The position numbers and the translations under genes are program-made. Of a DNA stretch of 64,000 nt, positions 1 to 10,244 are shown piece after piece. The first letter of the stretch is position 1. Each line of letters opens with the position of its first letter. The notes beneath the pieces were generated by a model, which worked only from the letters and a program-made list of their open reading frames with translations, ran no database searches and was not told the origin of the DNA. The stretch is from Actinernus sp. WN-2022 (Eukaryota; Cnidaria; Anthozoa; Actiniaria; Actinernidae): contig JAOWCC010000577.1 of the NCBI GenBank assembly GCA_030867875.1, forward strand, positions 80,333,740 to 80,397,739, in the 5' to 3' direction.

Positions 1-515
1 ATTCTTATAATACACGTTCCTCTACATCCAACAATTTCTATATTAAAAACTCTAGACTTGAAATACAAAAACACGCCTTCTCTAGAATTGGATCAAAACT
101 ATGGAATGAGATACCATGTTATCTCAGTAATCGTCCAAAAAAGCATTTAAAATAGAACTTAAGAAAATACTAGTTAATATCCTCAAATTAGAAGATACAT
201 ATATTGATACATCCACGATTATTTCAAAGGTAAAATCATTCAAATAAAATTTGCTGATTTGACAGTTATTATTTCTATAAAATAACGTCTATAGTTCTAT
301 CAACATATTCACCACCTTGTCTTTTGTCTCTTTATAATTCCTTTTTCTTCTCTCTTTTTTCTCTCCCTCCATTACATGTAAAACGTAACTTATTCTTTTA
401 AACTGTAATTACTATATTTCCTTATATAAGACTCGGCCCGCCTAGATTAGCTTTAAGCTACCTGCGGTCCAGTCAGATTGTAAATTACACTATTAGAATA
501 AAAGATAAAATATGT
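1..515 (+). mobile_element. 3' end of a LINE retrotransposon
   Basis: Around 50-175 the forward strand reads as the extreme C-terminus of a non-LTR reverse transcriptase (motif IGSKLWNEIP followed by a lysine-rich tail and a stop). The following AT-rich stretch up to about 515 resembles a LINE 3' untranslated region. The element is 5'-truncated by the window edge, so the main reverse transcriptase domain is not visible. Assignment rests on the conserved C-terminal motif only. Confidence 0.55.
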
Positions 516-2040
516 GTCAAAAAATGTGTGTATCAGAACCTCATACGGGTGAACCGGTATGGATGCGACTTTGCAGAGACTCTGATCAGAGTGGAGGAAG
601 CAGAGTGTATATGTTCTTCTATTTTTCAGGTCTTTAGACCTTCATCTCATTGTCCTACGGGACGGTGTATTTAGTTCGGTTAAAGTATGTAATATTTTTC
701 TATATTTCATTTCTTTAGACCATGATTTCACGGTTTGAAAGAGTGTTTGGTGCAGTAGAACATGAACTGTTTTTCCATATTTCATTTCTTTAAATCACGT
801 TTTCACGGTATAAGGTATAACTTTGCCTTCCAAACAATGTTCGGTATTTTAATTCTCGATGAAACAGGAAATAAAGAGGAAGGGTACCGTACATTTTGGG
901 CGTATATATATTCTAGATCTAGGAAAGTAGTCGTTCACTTAAGATAACGTTCCGTAAATTTGCTATTCTGAAGCAAAGACGTTTTGAAGCACCCATGCAA
1001 CCACAGGTTCCCTTTGAAATCGCTTTCAAAGTTCACTTTGGTGATTCTAGTATTCCAACTTGTCGAGAAATGTTAACTAAATGAGGCCTCGTCCTTTCCA
1101 CATACAGTTTTTTAATTGATCAAGAGAGTGCGATTCTAGCGAACATTTTAGAGATATATGGGTAAGGTAGACAGAATTGAATATACGACGCCATGGAAAA
1201 TATAAGATAACAATATCTGCCGTCTAGAACACTTGTCTTATAGGAAAAAAAAAACAGTTCTTCGATTCCTATTTAACGATATACATGAATTTACTTCTGA
1301 AGTATTTGATGCAATAAATATTCTTGAAGTGAAAATTCTTGAAGTGAAATAGAAACGTCTGAACTGTCTCTATTTATGCCCTTGATTTATTAATGACATT
1401 CCCTTGCCATAGTTAGCCAATGCGTTGTCTGGAATGTCATTTAACAAGTGACTTGAACACGCGAGGCCAGCGACAGGAAGATTTTTTCTAACACTTGCAT
1501 GTATCATTTTCTCTCACGATGAACTTGAAACAAGCAGAGTATCTTTATTCTGTATAAATATCGACCAGCTTTGAGGCAGACTACATCGAGACTAGACTGT
1601 ATATCTCGAAAAGATGTATCTCCTTCTGGCCAGCTGAAATTAAGAGTGGATGTCAGGAAACTGATCAAACATATCGCGGCAAGGGTCGAAAATACGATTT
1701 CTTTCATATTTCAAAGTCAGATAGCCTAAGGTATAACCAAAAGCACTGTACACTTTTTTAGGGAACATATATTTTTATTTCGAAGAAAAATGCAATTAAC
1801 TAAATTCAGTCGAAATGACTGTTTGACACGCCAAATTCTGACACGAGTTTCCCGGTCTCGCGTACCAAAACAAACATGCATCTAGTCTTAAAAATGCTTA
1901 CTTAGCGTTGTTTTGCTTGCGCGGAGGAGGGGCTTACGTCAAGTTAAAAAGAAAATCATCAGAAAATGTTACACATGACTAGTAGCCTGTTGGGCCAACT
2001 CAATAAAATGTTTCGTTTACCAAAAACGAAAACTGCAGAA
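516..2040. other. Non-coding host sequence, no gene recognised
   Basis: AT-rich sequence with only short chance ORFs. A phrase of the type ATATTTCATTTCTTTA is repeated near 700 and 780. I see no domain, RNA gene or clear transposon end. Confidence 0.5.
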
Positions 2041-2054
2041 TACCCCGCAACTTT

Positions 2055-2275
2055 TTATGTTCTACGCGTAGCACGCGTAGTACAGCTTCGTTCTATGAAG
2101 AATTCATTAAGATATAGCTTCACCGGTGAGACTCAGCCTCAGCCCACCTCTTCCATCGACGCGTAGCACGCGTAGCATCGCGTAGCATCGCGTAGCATAG
2201 CTTCGTTCTATAAATAATTAGCTACACGGGTGTGAGACTCGGCCTCAACGACGCGTAGCCCGTAGAGCCTTGGGG
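2055..2275. repeat. Short tandem repeats based on CGCGTAGCA
   Basis: The unit CGCGTAGCA/T is repeated in clusters near 2065-2085, 2158-2205 and 2250-2270. The clusters are separated by two diverged copies of a longer phrase (AGCTTCGTTCTAT followed by an ACCGGTGAGACTC-like stretch). It looks like a decayed minisatellite. Confidence 0.6.
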
Positions 2276-2289
2276 GTATCTTTTCATTT

Positions 2290-3110
2290 GCGGAGTATTC
2301 TGTAGTTGCTCCGAAAATCATCAGAAAATTCAGATATAAAAAAAGTACCAGTTCCAGGTAGGATGTCTAATAGCAAAGGAGCCTGTTAGTTGTTTAAATA
2401 TATTGTTGCTTTGAATGCCGGGGAAATATTGATTATATTGCGAAATCCCGTAGAGGCAAAGCATGCACCTTAGGGTGGGGTTCGGGTGGTCCCATACTGG
2501 TACTATCATACTATCGATTGAGCACCGTAGGTATTTATTTAATCGTTCGTTGTTCTGAGGTGTTATAAAATGGGCACAAAAAAATTATATAGTTTCCATT
2601 TTTGCGGCCGTTCATAAAATGCAATGCTGTAATGTGGTTTAAAAGACCAGGTAGCAAGCTGTTCTATATGTTTGTTGTTATATGATAGAAGCGAACAAAC
2701 GAGGTCTAAGATCCTAATGAGTATTAAACTAGTACGGTGCGCCATACCGTGATTTATCCACTTTCACGAGTGAACCTCGAGCCCGAATCACGAGTTAGTC
2801 TCCCAATATTTGTTCCTAATTTGGTTTTCGTTTATTCTTTTCAACAGACAAACCCACATAAGAATAATCTATAATTGTCCACGCAAGCCCTTAATTGTGA
2901 TTGGACATCACCAGCTAATGCTTTAATGTAATTGTTTGATACGTTCTACATATAAATAACACGGTCAAGAAAGCATGTGGCCAAGGTTTTAGAGCAGTTT
3001 GAACATAGCCATAGGAACAGGTTCTAAAATGGCCTAATTTGCAAAATCAAAGTGAAATGAAAGTGAAATCAAAGTTGTCAACATCTTATAACGTCCACAG
3101 CTTGCTAACT
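2290..3110. other. Non-coding host sequence, nothing recognised
   Basis: AT-rich intergenic sequence without a credible ORF or repeat structure. It is probably the 3' flank of the recombinase-like gene on the minus strand that begins at 3111. Confidence 0.4.
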
Positions 3111-4318
3111 TTAGTCAGTTTGGCCATCGACTGCCATATTTGGGCGTTTGGAGGTTGAATTCTCTTCATCACTGTTCGTCACATTCGACATGAAATGGAT
3201 GTTGAAGATGCAGTTGTTAAAACTGCCGATGTTGGCCCCTGAAAACAGACCTGATGTTAGATGAGCGGAATTGAAGGAAGCAGTTTCTACACTGGCAGAG
3301 GATGAAACGGCAACAGCGGAGCTCATGGATGCGGCTTGAGTGGTATAGAACTGTCATATTTGGGAGTTGAGCGACTCAGGGCCAAAGACATTCGCCGTTG
3401 ATGTTTACATGAAGCCGATGTATAGGCATCCAAACTTTTGAGATTTCGATGTCCACTAAGTTGTGCCACGAAATTCTCTGATACATCGGCATCAAGGAGA
3501 CGGGAGATACAGGTTTTCCGCACAGAATGAGTAGTGACCCTGCCTTGTAAACAATGTTTTTTTGCGGCGCTGGACAAGAATTTCCCGATTTTATTTTTGC
3601 CGAGTGGGCTTCGCAAGTACCATATTTCGTCGGCTTCTTTTCTCTGGTGCTTAACTGCCAAATAAAAAGGAGAATCTGGAGTATTCATCTCTATTGGTCG
3701 GTGTTTGGCAAATTCTTGGTAATATTTTACCGAACAGCGCTCATTTCCTGTGGCTTGTGAAGTTGGGTGGAATGCACGATGGCTGTGGGACTTATCTTGG
3801 CCTTTGCGAGTTTTGGAGCCACGCTCGTATTTCCACACCAGAATTTCATTATTAGTTTCTGGGTCTTTTTCAAGGGAGACATCTCCCCATTTGGCTTTCA
3901 TCACGGGCCCGTAACCCAAAGTGTAAAGCAAGGATCCACCAGACGGTTCTTTGCAGCACAGTTGGATTTGTGTTACCCAATTCACCACGCTCAAACAGCA
4001 GATCCTCTTCCACCTCAGTGAGCTCTCGTGCTGCTTTGGGACGGTTTCCCTTTCCGTGTTCAACAACCAGTTGGCGACGACGAGAGATCAGAACTTCACG
4101 GGAAAGTTGAAAGTTATCTCCTTTGATGATATTGCTGGAGGATCCATTTTCGTTTAAGAAACGCTGGATACTTCTCTGCAGTGATGTCAAAGTTACGGGT
4201 TCGTACTCGCCGCCGTTGACCTTCTTGATATTTTTGAAAAACTTGCACAGCAGGTGGTTGAGCTCCTCTTCAGTAGTTAGTTTTCTTGTCTCTTTTTTTT
4301 TAGCACAAAAATGATCCC
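3111..4318 (-). pseudogene. Crypton/DUF3504-type tyrosine recombinase, frameshifted
   Basis: Three overlapping minus-strand frames together resemble one domesticated Crypton-like tyrosine recombinase (the DUF3504 type found in KCTD1- and QRICH1-like animal proteins). The N-terminal part (4318 to about 3905) has the typical SLQRSIQRFL stretch and ends in LHFGLRARDES, which holds the first catalytic arginine. A frameshift near 3905 leads into a frame with KYERGSKTRKGQ, an HSVRKT box (HxxR), SGHRN and the DAY tyrosine. A second shift at about 3325 leads to a tail rich in SGLFSGANIGSF-type sequence common downstream of this domain. The catalytic set R, HxxR, H, Y is present but split between frames, so this copy is probably dead. 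An intron or sequencing error is a less likely alternative. Confidence 0.7.
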
Positions 4319-4523
4319 ATACTTTTAAGTCGCTTTGTGTCTTGACCTTACGTATACAATGAATTCACGAAACTCTGCGACTTGAGGACAATTCTAGTTG
4401 TTTGAAACATTTTCCAGGTCATGTATTTCTTCTTCTTTTTTTCTCCATGTGGCAATTCTTTGATTCCTTTCAAAACATATGGGATTTATTGCTATTTGTT
4501 AACGAATATTTGCGAGCGGTTTT

Positions 4524-4616
4524 GGAAAATCCTGAGCGGGCAAGATGAAAAAATCTTGCCTGCTGAGCAACCAATCAGATTGCAGCATTCAGAGTCATCT
4601 TGCCCGCTCACGGAGC
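4524..4616. repeat. Small palindromic (MITE-like) repeat
   Basis: GAGCGGGCAAGATGA near 4533 is mirrored by TCATCTTGCCCGCTC near 4597. The arms of about 15 bp enclose roughly 50 bp. It looks like a foldback dispersed repeat. Confidence 0.5.
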
Positions 4617-4898
4617 TGCCATGTATATAATACAATTATGTATTCGCTACGGAGCTCAACAGAGAGAAAAAGAGAGAAAAAGACCTAGACCTCAACAAAG
4701 CTATTAACATATGCCGCACCAGCAAAACAGCCATCAAACAGCTATACAATACTCTTAAACCTGTAGTTTTAAAACAAGCAATAACTCTTAATTTCAGTAC
4801 AAACTTTTCTTATTTTCATTTCATAAATTCTTAATGTAAGGCATGATTTCTTATTTTAATTGAGTCAATTCTTAAAATAAGAAATAACTTCTTCTTAT

Positions 4899-5129
4899 GT
4901 GGATGGGAACATAAATTTAAGACTCAACTCTGAAAATAAGACAACATTCTTGAAGAACAGAAGAGGCAGTAGTTCCTGTCGTTGTCTATTTTGTGAGGAA
5001 AGCCACCATCTCGACAAATGTAAGGATTTATTGGATAAACCTTACAAAGAAAGGAACGGATTCTTCTATAAGAAGAGACTGTCTAGGATCTGCGAACCTT
5101 ACAAAACTGAAAAGATAAGGAACTATTAA
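4899..5129 (+). pseudogene. Gag zinc-knuckle fragment, probably BEL/Pao type
   Basis: A 76-codon ORF contains a zinc-knuckle-like CLFCEESHHLDKC followed by a lysine-rich segment and KKRLSRIC. This is the layout of the zinc knuckle just upstream of the protease in BEL/Pao retrotransposon polyproteins. No protease, reverse transcriptase or LTR is visible nearby, so it is a fragment. The family call is from motif memory only. Confidence 0.45.
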
Positions 5130-5409
5130 GGGTACAAAAAGTCAAGTGACCTATTTTGCATATTTTCGCCTTAATACATCGTTAACGAAACATTGTAGTC
5201 ATCTTTTCTATGCTGAAATAGGTGAAAGGCTTTAACGTTAACCATTAATCTACTCATTATCCTAACTGTTTCTGTTAAACTCGGAGCTGCGCTTTTGATT
5301 TCGTGGTCTAGTATCTGTTATCGTGAGAAACTTGGCGCACTTACCTTACCCGGCTGTGCTCAAATAAGGAAAACATGTACAGTTTTTAACAGAAATTTGA
5401 TCCGTGAAC

Positions 5410-5612
5410 CAGGAGCCAGTGATAGAGCGGAAAAACGGAGCGCATGAGCACTATCCTCTTTATTAAAAGTGAATCAAGATGGCCGCCGAGCGGCAGTGGA
5501 TTGTAGCTCTTTTTCAGGGACCTCACACAGCTCAAGAAATACCACGATTACTTCACACCATGGACTGATATTCTTTAGTGACTTCTTTGAGTCCAAATAA
5601 CATATAATCCAG
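5410..5612 (+). repeat. Dispersed repeat, inverted partner of 38606-38810
   Basis: The segment around CAAGATGGCCGCCGAGCGG and AGCTCAAGAAATACCACG recurs in reverse complement at 38606-38810 with only scattered differences. The pair brackets the nested Polinton region. Identity unknown; probably a transposon fragment. Confidence 0.7.
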
Positions 5613-5654
5613 ACCACAGATAGGACGCTACAATTGCTCGTTAAACTGGCTTAC

Positions 5655-5755
5655 GGTACTTTGCGAAACGAAACGGTATTTTGCGAAACGGTACCTTGGG
5701 AAACGGTATTTTGCGAAACGGTATTTTGCGAAACGGTAATTTGTGAAACGGTCTC
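5655..5755. repeat. Tandem repeat of about 15 bp (CGAAACGGTATTTTG)
   Basis: The unit GCGAAACGGTATTTT is repeated about six times with point changes. It makes a pseudo-ORF with repeated CETV residues, which is not a gene. Confidence 0.8.
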
Positions 5756-5759
5756 CCTA

Positions 5760-6681
5760 GAATTGAAGTCTGTTGTGAAATTTGTTCATGTCGAAAATCG
5801 TATGTTTAAGCCAAAATTTCCCGCAAGAAATTTAGTATAGATATCCTAGAGGTTTCAGAGAGTTTATCTGCTGAAAATCAATGCAGAAATCAATTTTCTA
5901 GCGCAAAATTACGGCCCAACCAGCGCTGTATAGACTATACTAGGCCAACTTTAGCAGCCCTAAGTTGCTTAAGAAGTATATTATTTACGACTAGGATGTC
6001 AAGCGATTCAGGATAGCTACATTTTAGGGCCAGAAACTGCGAAATTGTATTTTATTCTGAGGAAAATGTACTGAAGGATTGTGCTTTGTACACAATGTTT
6101 GGCAATCGAAATGAAGTCGTGAATCGACGCATTCCATTTTCAAAATTTTTGACGTGGAAAGACTGACGTGTATGGCCAAATATTATACTGAAGACATATT
6201 CACAGAGCTCTACTTTCAAAGTCCAAGCCAGCTACACTGAAAATTAATGAACCTCTGCATTATGCTAATAATGTAGTTTCTGTGTAACTCCAAAAACAGG
6301 CTCATGAAAGAGGAAGCTACCAAGTTTTTCAAAAAAATTAACAATAATTAATTTTATTATATGTAATTGCTTATGGCTTAACTTTTGTGGAAAGTTATTG
6401 CATCCTCAGTGTTATATCACCTATTGGTTGGATATAAACTCAGCAATATACTAGAGCATTCTACTGCATGTTAAAAACATTAAAGCAAATACTTTAAAAA
6501 AATATTTGTAGTCCTTCCTCTGTTGTATCATGTTACGATTAAAAACAGGTTTTAACAATTAACACTCATACATATGCATGTAGTTTGCTATGGAGGCTAT
6601 TTATATCTCTTTCAATTATCCTACACATGTATTTGTCTCACTTTGCTTGTGTTTGGGGAGAATAAAGTGAATATCAAGAGA
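5760..6681. other. AT-rich left flank of the Polinton nest
   Basis: No gene, RNA or transposon end recognised. It ends in AATATCAAGAGA immediately before the terminal AGTAGTATAG of element A. A convincing 6-bp target duplication with the right flank (AGAGTAGTG) is not present; only AGAG is shared. Confidence 0.5.
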
Positions 6682-6969
6682 AGTAGTATAGACGGGAGTA
6701 AAATGATACCCGCCTTGTTTTTCTCTCCGAGACGGCCCCGCCCCCATCGTCTTCGTTGGATCTAGTGAATATTTGACCACAAATTAGTTCTTTCACGATA
6801 CCGAATCCCAACTTATTATCTAATGAATACCTTAGATGTTGAAATTCTGTATCGTGGAAGAACTAATTCGTGGTCAAATATTCAATAGGTCCAACAAAGA
6901 CGCTGTGGTCGGGGGCGTCTCCTGGAGAAAAATAAGTCGGGTATCAGTTTTACTCCCGTCTATACTACT
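6682..6969. repeat. Left terminal palindrome of element A
   Basis: This 288-bp imperfect palindrome begins AGTAGTATAG and ends TATACTACT. Each arm is about 120 bp, with the centre near CTTATTATCTAATGAATACC. The outer arm carries GCCTTGTTTTTCTC; the inner arm carries the diverged GACTTATTTTTCTC in reverse complement. The right end of the element has the same outer and inner variants, so the whole structure is a true terminal inverted repeat that can also fold on itself. Confidence 0.9.
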
Positions 6970-7127
6970 AGGATTGCTGAACTTTATACCACCCTTCGAC
7001 TATCGATTAGAGAGAAAAGATATATAGGTATATGCGAAAGTATTCGACGACTAGGATTGCTGAATTTAAATACCACCCAAACGTTCAATTAGAGAGAAGA
7101 TATATATATAGGTATTACCAAAGAAAA
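6970..7127 (+). promoter_or_regulatory. Subterminal duplicated promoter-like motif, left end of A
   Basis: Two direct copies (about 6970-7030 and 7050-7115) contain AGGATTGCTGAA followed by ATTAGAGAGAAGATATATA and GGTAT. The second copy lies just before the polymerase start codon at 7128. The same block occurs twice, inverted, inside the right end (37187-37317), so the terminal inverted repeat is about 430 bp. The recurring position shortly upstream of start codons suggests a core promoter; this is inference. Confidence 0.6.
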
Positions 7128-8285
7128 ATGGTGACCCTAAAAAGATTACGCATACAAGCAAAGCAGTTTGGTCTGCGAGGTTTCTCAAGGCTCAACAAAT
7201 CTGAAATCATTAAGGCAATAGCCAAGGCTCGTGCTCCCGAATTGTTCGATAGGATCGAGCGTGGTATCAAAACAGGTAGGTATTCAGCCCTTCGAGGCGA
7301 TCCTGAAAACCCTCACAAACGTGCCCAACGTGTACGGGAAGTCAAACAGTTAGGTGAGGGGGTCACGGCCAGCCTACGGGCAAAGACCGTTGCAGCCCAG
7401 ACTATAGCTAACCCAAGGAGCCGTCTACCTCATCTACGACGAATCGAACGGCGAATCCACCAAAAACCTCGTAGTGGGCCACTGGCACGGAGTATTGTTC
7501 GAGAGGCAGACACTATTCTAGATGAGAGAGATGGTATGCTCGAGGGAGAGGAGAAAGGTAGACGTACCATTCAGTGGCGCTTCTTCCGAGGTGTGACAGG
7601 TGACTAGACATCTAGGATCATGGGGAAGTTGACTGCGAACGTAGCAACTAGCTTCTACCTACGCTACAGCTACTCATATCGCATTCGCAATGTCAACAAC
7701 GGGCGTGTGATGCTCTTCTCCAAGACAGTTCCGGGTTCTACATGGATAAATATCCTCGGTGATGCAGAGGAGTGGGTTGCCAACAAGGAGAGAGCCCGGT
7801 TGAATCCCGACAACATCGCGCGTCCCAATACCCAGTGGGTCTTCGTACGTTGGATCCACGTGGACGTCAAAGTCGTAATTGATCGTCAGCCCCTGTTAGG
7901 AACAGGCCCGCTGCCACACTGGCTTCGACAGAAGAAGGGAATGAACGCCCTCGACCAATATGGCGACAACCTATGTCTTTGGCGCTGCCTCGCTGTATAC
8001 AAAGGGGCCCGCGTAGACAAGTGTAACACCGCAGCTCGAAAACTCGCCCAGGACTTCTACCACTTGGTAGTACCTACAACAGATGTTCCCAAGACTTGGC
8101 TAGGCCAGCTGGAGAAGATTGAGTTACACTTTGGGATAGGCATTCGGGTGTACGCACCTACGGAGGATGGTGCTTGGCATCTGACGCGGCATGCGCCCCA
8201 CTACACGAACATAATGACGATAGGGATATACGACGGACATGCCTTCTATATCAAGAACGCTAGGAAGCTCGGGCATACCTACGTA
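7128..8285 (+). pseudogene. Element A DNA polymerase B, 5' part
   Basis: This is the N-terminal portion of the protein-primed family B polymerase of A, aligning with residues 1 to about 382 of the B homologue. ATG at 7128 is chosen because MVTLKRLRIQAKQFGLRG matches the B start. Visible parts are an N-terminal SAP-like helix pair, a basic region, and a Cys/His domain with NLCLWRCLAV and HAFYIKN. An in-frame TAG at 7605-7607 replaces a leucine codon of the B copy. The frame ends abruptly after GHTYV where element B begins. The 3' part resumes at 24547; the intervening zinc finger, endonuclease-like domain and ExoI motif are missing. Confidence 0.85.
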
Positions 8286-8573
8286 AGTAGTATATCCGGC
8301 GTCAAAATGATACCACTTTTTCTTGCACAAGGAAGTCAAAAAGTGAATTCAGAAATCCACTTTTTGACTTCCTTGCACAACAAAAAAGTGGTATCAGTTT
8401 TGACGCCGGATATACTACTGGGATCATAAGGATTGAAATTCTCTCACGGCGTCCTAAAGGTCTCTCGCAACATCCAAATTGTCCCTAGACACCCTTGCAC
8501 CTAAAAAAATCCAAGAGTGTGAACCTATTTAGAGATAATGTTAGCATATAGTATGTCGACACCGATTTGTGCG
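8286..8573. repeat. Left terminal inverted repeat of element B with palindromic tip
   Basis: Positions 8286-8419 form a palindrome (AGTAGTATATCCGGCG to its complement ending TATACTACT) with the centre at GAATTCAGAAATCC. The repeat continues inward to about 8573, ending GACACCGATTTGTGCG, and matches the reverse complement of 24318-24525. The right copy lacks about 28 bp near 24440 that are present here around 8425-8452, and it lacks the outer half of the palindrome. A TTAGAGATAATG block inside may correspond to the promoter motif of element A. Confidence 0.88.
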
Positions 8574-8702
8574 GGTGGTGCTTCCTGTCCATTCCTAATT
8601 CTGTGTACTCTCTCTCGTCCTATGCCGTGGCGTCGCATCGATTCTTGAATGCTAATCTCTCCTGAAGCGATCTCCGTTCGTATAGTTGTAGTGGTGGGAG
8701 GT

Positions 8703-9000
8703 GGTAAAATGTGCAAATGACTCTTCGAGGCAAAAATAAGCGATCCACGATTAAGATGGGTCCCCTCGGTAAAATGTGCAAATGACTCTTCGAGGCAAAA
8801 ATAAGCGATCCACGATTAAGATGGGTCCCCTCGGTAAAATGTGCAAATGACTCTTCGAGGCAAAAATAAGTGATCCACGATTAAGATGGGTCCCCTCGGT
8901 AAAATGTGCAAATGACTCTTCGAGGCAAAAATAAGCGATCCACGATTAAGATGGGTCCCCTCGGTAAAATGCGCGAATGACTCTTCGAGGAAAACGAACG
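8703..9000. repeat. 65-bp tandem repeats in element B
   Basis: Units start with GGTAAAATGTGCAAATGACT at 8703, 8768, 8833 and 8898, with a partial diverged unit at 8963. The units are almost identical, with one C/T change in the third. They lie between the left terminal repeat and the zinc-protein gene, where no gene is otherwise seen. Enhancer, replication or packaging roles are possible; none is shown by sequence. Confidence 0.95.
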
Positions 9001-9004
9001 AGGC

Positions 9005-9078
9005 AAAAAAAAAAAAAAAGAATGAATAGAAACTGTCATTTCGTCTCTCTTCATTCTTTTTTTTTTTTTTTTTTTTTT
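9005..9078. terminator. A-run/T-run hairpin after the zinc-protein gene
   Basis: A run of A's plus GAATGAA (9005-9026) pairs with TTCATTC plus a long T run (9050-9078), with a loop of about 23 nt. It directly abuts the TAA stop of the minus-strand gene ending at 9077. Likely a transcription-end or polyadenylation signal; similar hairpins occur at 19217 and 36642. Confidence 0.55.
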
Positions 9079-9658
9079 ACTGCAATTCGAAAGCCCTTAG
9101 CGAGCCCTCTACGTCTCCATGAGTCTTACGGTACTTCAATTCTGTCAATACTTTCGAGAAGCGATTCTTGATTTTGCGTTTCTCTTTAATAAGTTCACGT
9201 TGTCGTCGTGGTAAACCACACATCGTACAAAGTCCGTAGATAGTTCCACAACTACGACCGCATTTACGACATGGATATAAGAAATCTTTTATCGAGCTAC
9301 ACATCGTACAAAGTCCGTAGATAGTTCGACAATCACGACCGCATTTACAACATGGATATACCTCTATGTTTTTATGAGTCTTACGGTCCTTCAATTCTGC
9401 CAATACTTTCGAGAAGCGATTCTTGATTTTGCCTTTCTCTTTACTAAGTTCACGTTGTCGTCGTGCACCACACGTTGTACAAAGTCCGTAACTAGTTCGA
9501 CAACCACTACCGCATTTAGAACATGGACCGAATGGGGTGGCTCCTCTTCGTATCTGATAGTTGTGTTGAGCACAATATTCTGACACTTTGGAAAGTTTCC
9601 TCACGCACTTCGTGTCCTTACCACGCATCAACCAAACGCAAGTTACTATCTCGGCCAT
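9077..9658 (-). CDS. Zinc-ribbon repeat protein (element B)
   Basis: A 193-residue cysteine-rich protein of unknown function. Residues 7-32 hold a CxxxxxxxxxxC...YCAQH motif, a likely first zinc site. Three modules of the form CxxCGxxCxTxYGLCxxC follow at about 46-63, 103-120 and 130-147. Two copies of a basic segment (RRQREL, KIKNRFSKVL) at about 67-95 and 152-180 show that the C-terminal half arose by internal duplication. The basic segments beside zinc ribbons suggest nucleic-acid binding, which is inference. Element A has a shorter one-module homologue at 36267-36572 on the opposite relative strand. The gene ends against an A/T-run hairpin. Confidence 0.8.
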   Translation of the reverse strand: MAEIVTCVWLMRGKDTKCVRKLSKVSEYCAQHNYQIRRGATPFGPCSKCGSGCRTSYGLCTTCGARRQRELSKEKGKIKNRFSKVLAELKDRKTHKNIEVYPCCKCGRDCRTIYGLCTMCSSIKDFLYPCRKCGRSCGTIYGLCTMCGLPRRQRELIKEKRKIKNRFSKVLTELKYRKTHGDVEGSLRAFELQ

Positions 9659-9719
9659 CGTGTGATATGACTTCGTACTGTTTATGTTTAATTGATAATA
9701 ATTTGGGAGAGTTATTTGC

Positions 9720-10070
9720 CGGGCCCGGCTTTGACGGTATTTGTTCTACTGTATTCATTCTACTGTATTCGTTCTACTGTTATTTGGATCCTGTCCTAAC
9801 TGGTTGAGACACAACCGGCACCCGTGGGTCCCCTTTAAGATCCCTTGAGCTTCACCCATGCACCCGACCCAGGATTGACATTATTCCTACTTCTGCCACA
9901 TGACAGACGCGCTACGACTTGTGTGATGTGGTGGAGCTTTTTCCATCACACAAGCCGATCTACCACACATGGCCCGTAGGATTCGAACCCCAGGTATATG
10001 ATCGGCTCCACCTTTTCGCTCATATACCTAGCGCAGAACCTTGAGGCCATGTGTGCTAGACGATATTTTG
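9720..10070. other. Structured non-coding region with an internal box-B-like motif
   Basis: Between the zinc gene and the 207-residue gene lies unusually structured, less AT-rich sequence. It holds a triple TTCTACTGTATT repeat (about 9738-9780), a small GGTTG/CAACC hairpin near 9802, and an 11-bp perfect hairpin 9918-9928/9944-9954. A long stem pairs 9961-9975 with 10044-10058 and encloses a second hairpin (9992-10001/10020-10029). On the minus strand it contains GGTTCGAATCC (9979-9989), identical to a RNA polymerase III box B, and TGGCCTCAAGG (10039-10049), resembling a box A. It does not fold as a canonical tRNA, and no T-run terminator follows closely. It could be a structured RNA or a tRNA-derived insertion. 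Confidence 0.45.
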
Positions 10071-10244
10071 ATGATAAAATACTCTCCTTATGTCTTAAGC
10101 ACCTGTCGTATGTTAATTAGCGCCGTTCACGCGTTGGTTCGAAATTTGCATACGAACTGCGAAACAACACGGTAATTTATACGATGTTCTTAGCGAAGTT
10201 AAAATAGAATCCGCGATGGTTTCTTTCATAGGAGATGTTGATTC

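Noticed and set aside
5634..5840. Repetitive CETVFCET peptide ORF
   Set aside because: It is produced by a 15-bp tandem repeat; no signal peptide or domain.
8525..8716. Small HTH-like protein on the minus strand in B's left repeat
   Set aside because: It begins at a TTG codon inside the 65-bp repeat and overlaps the terminal inverted repeat; no homologue in A. Probably chance.
8703..9000. CRISPR-like array
   Set aside because: The units are contiguous 65-bp tandem repeats with no unique spacers, and the context is a eukaryotic element.
9960..10060. A functional tRNA gene
   Set aside because: Box B is perfect, but the D-arm and anticodon arm do not fold correctly: a 10-bp stem with an 18-nt loop takes the place of an anticodon arm and the outer stem is 15 bp.
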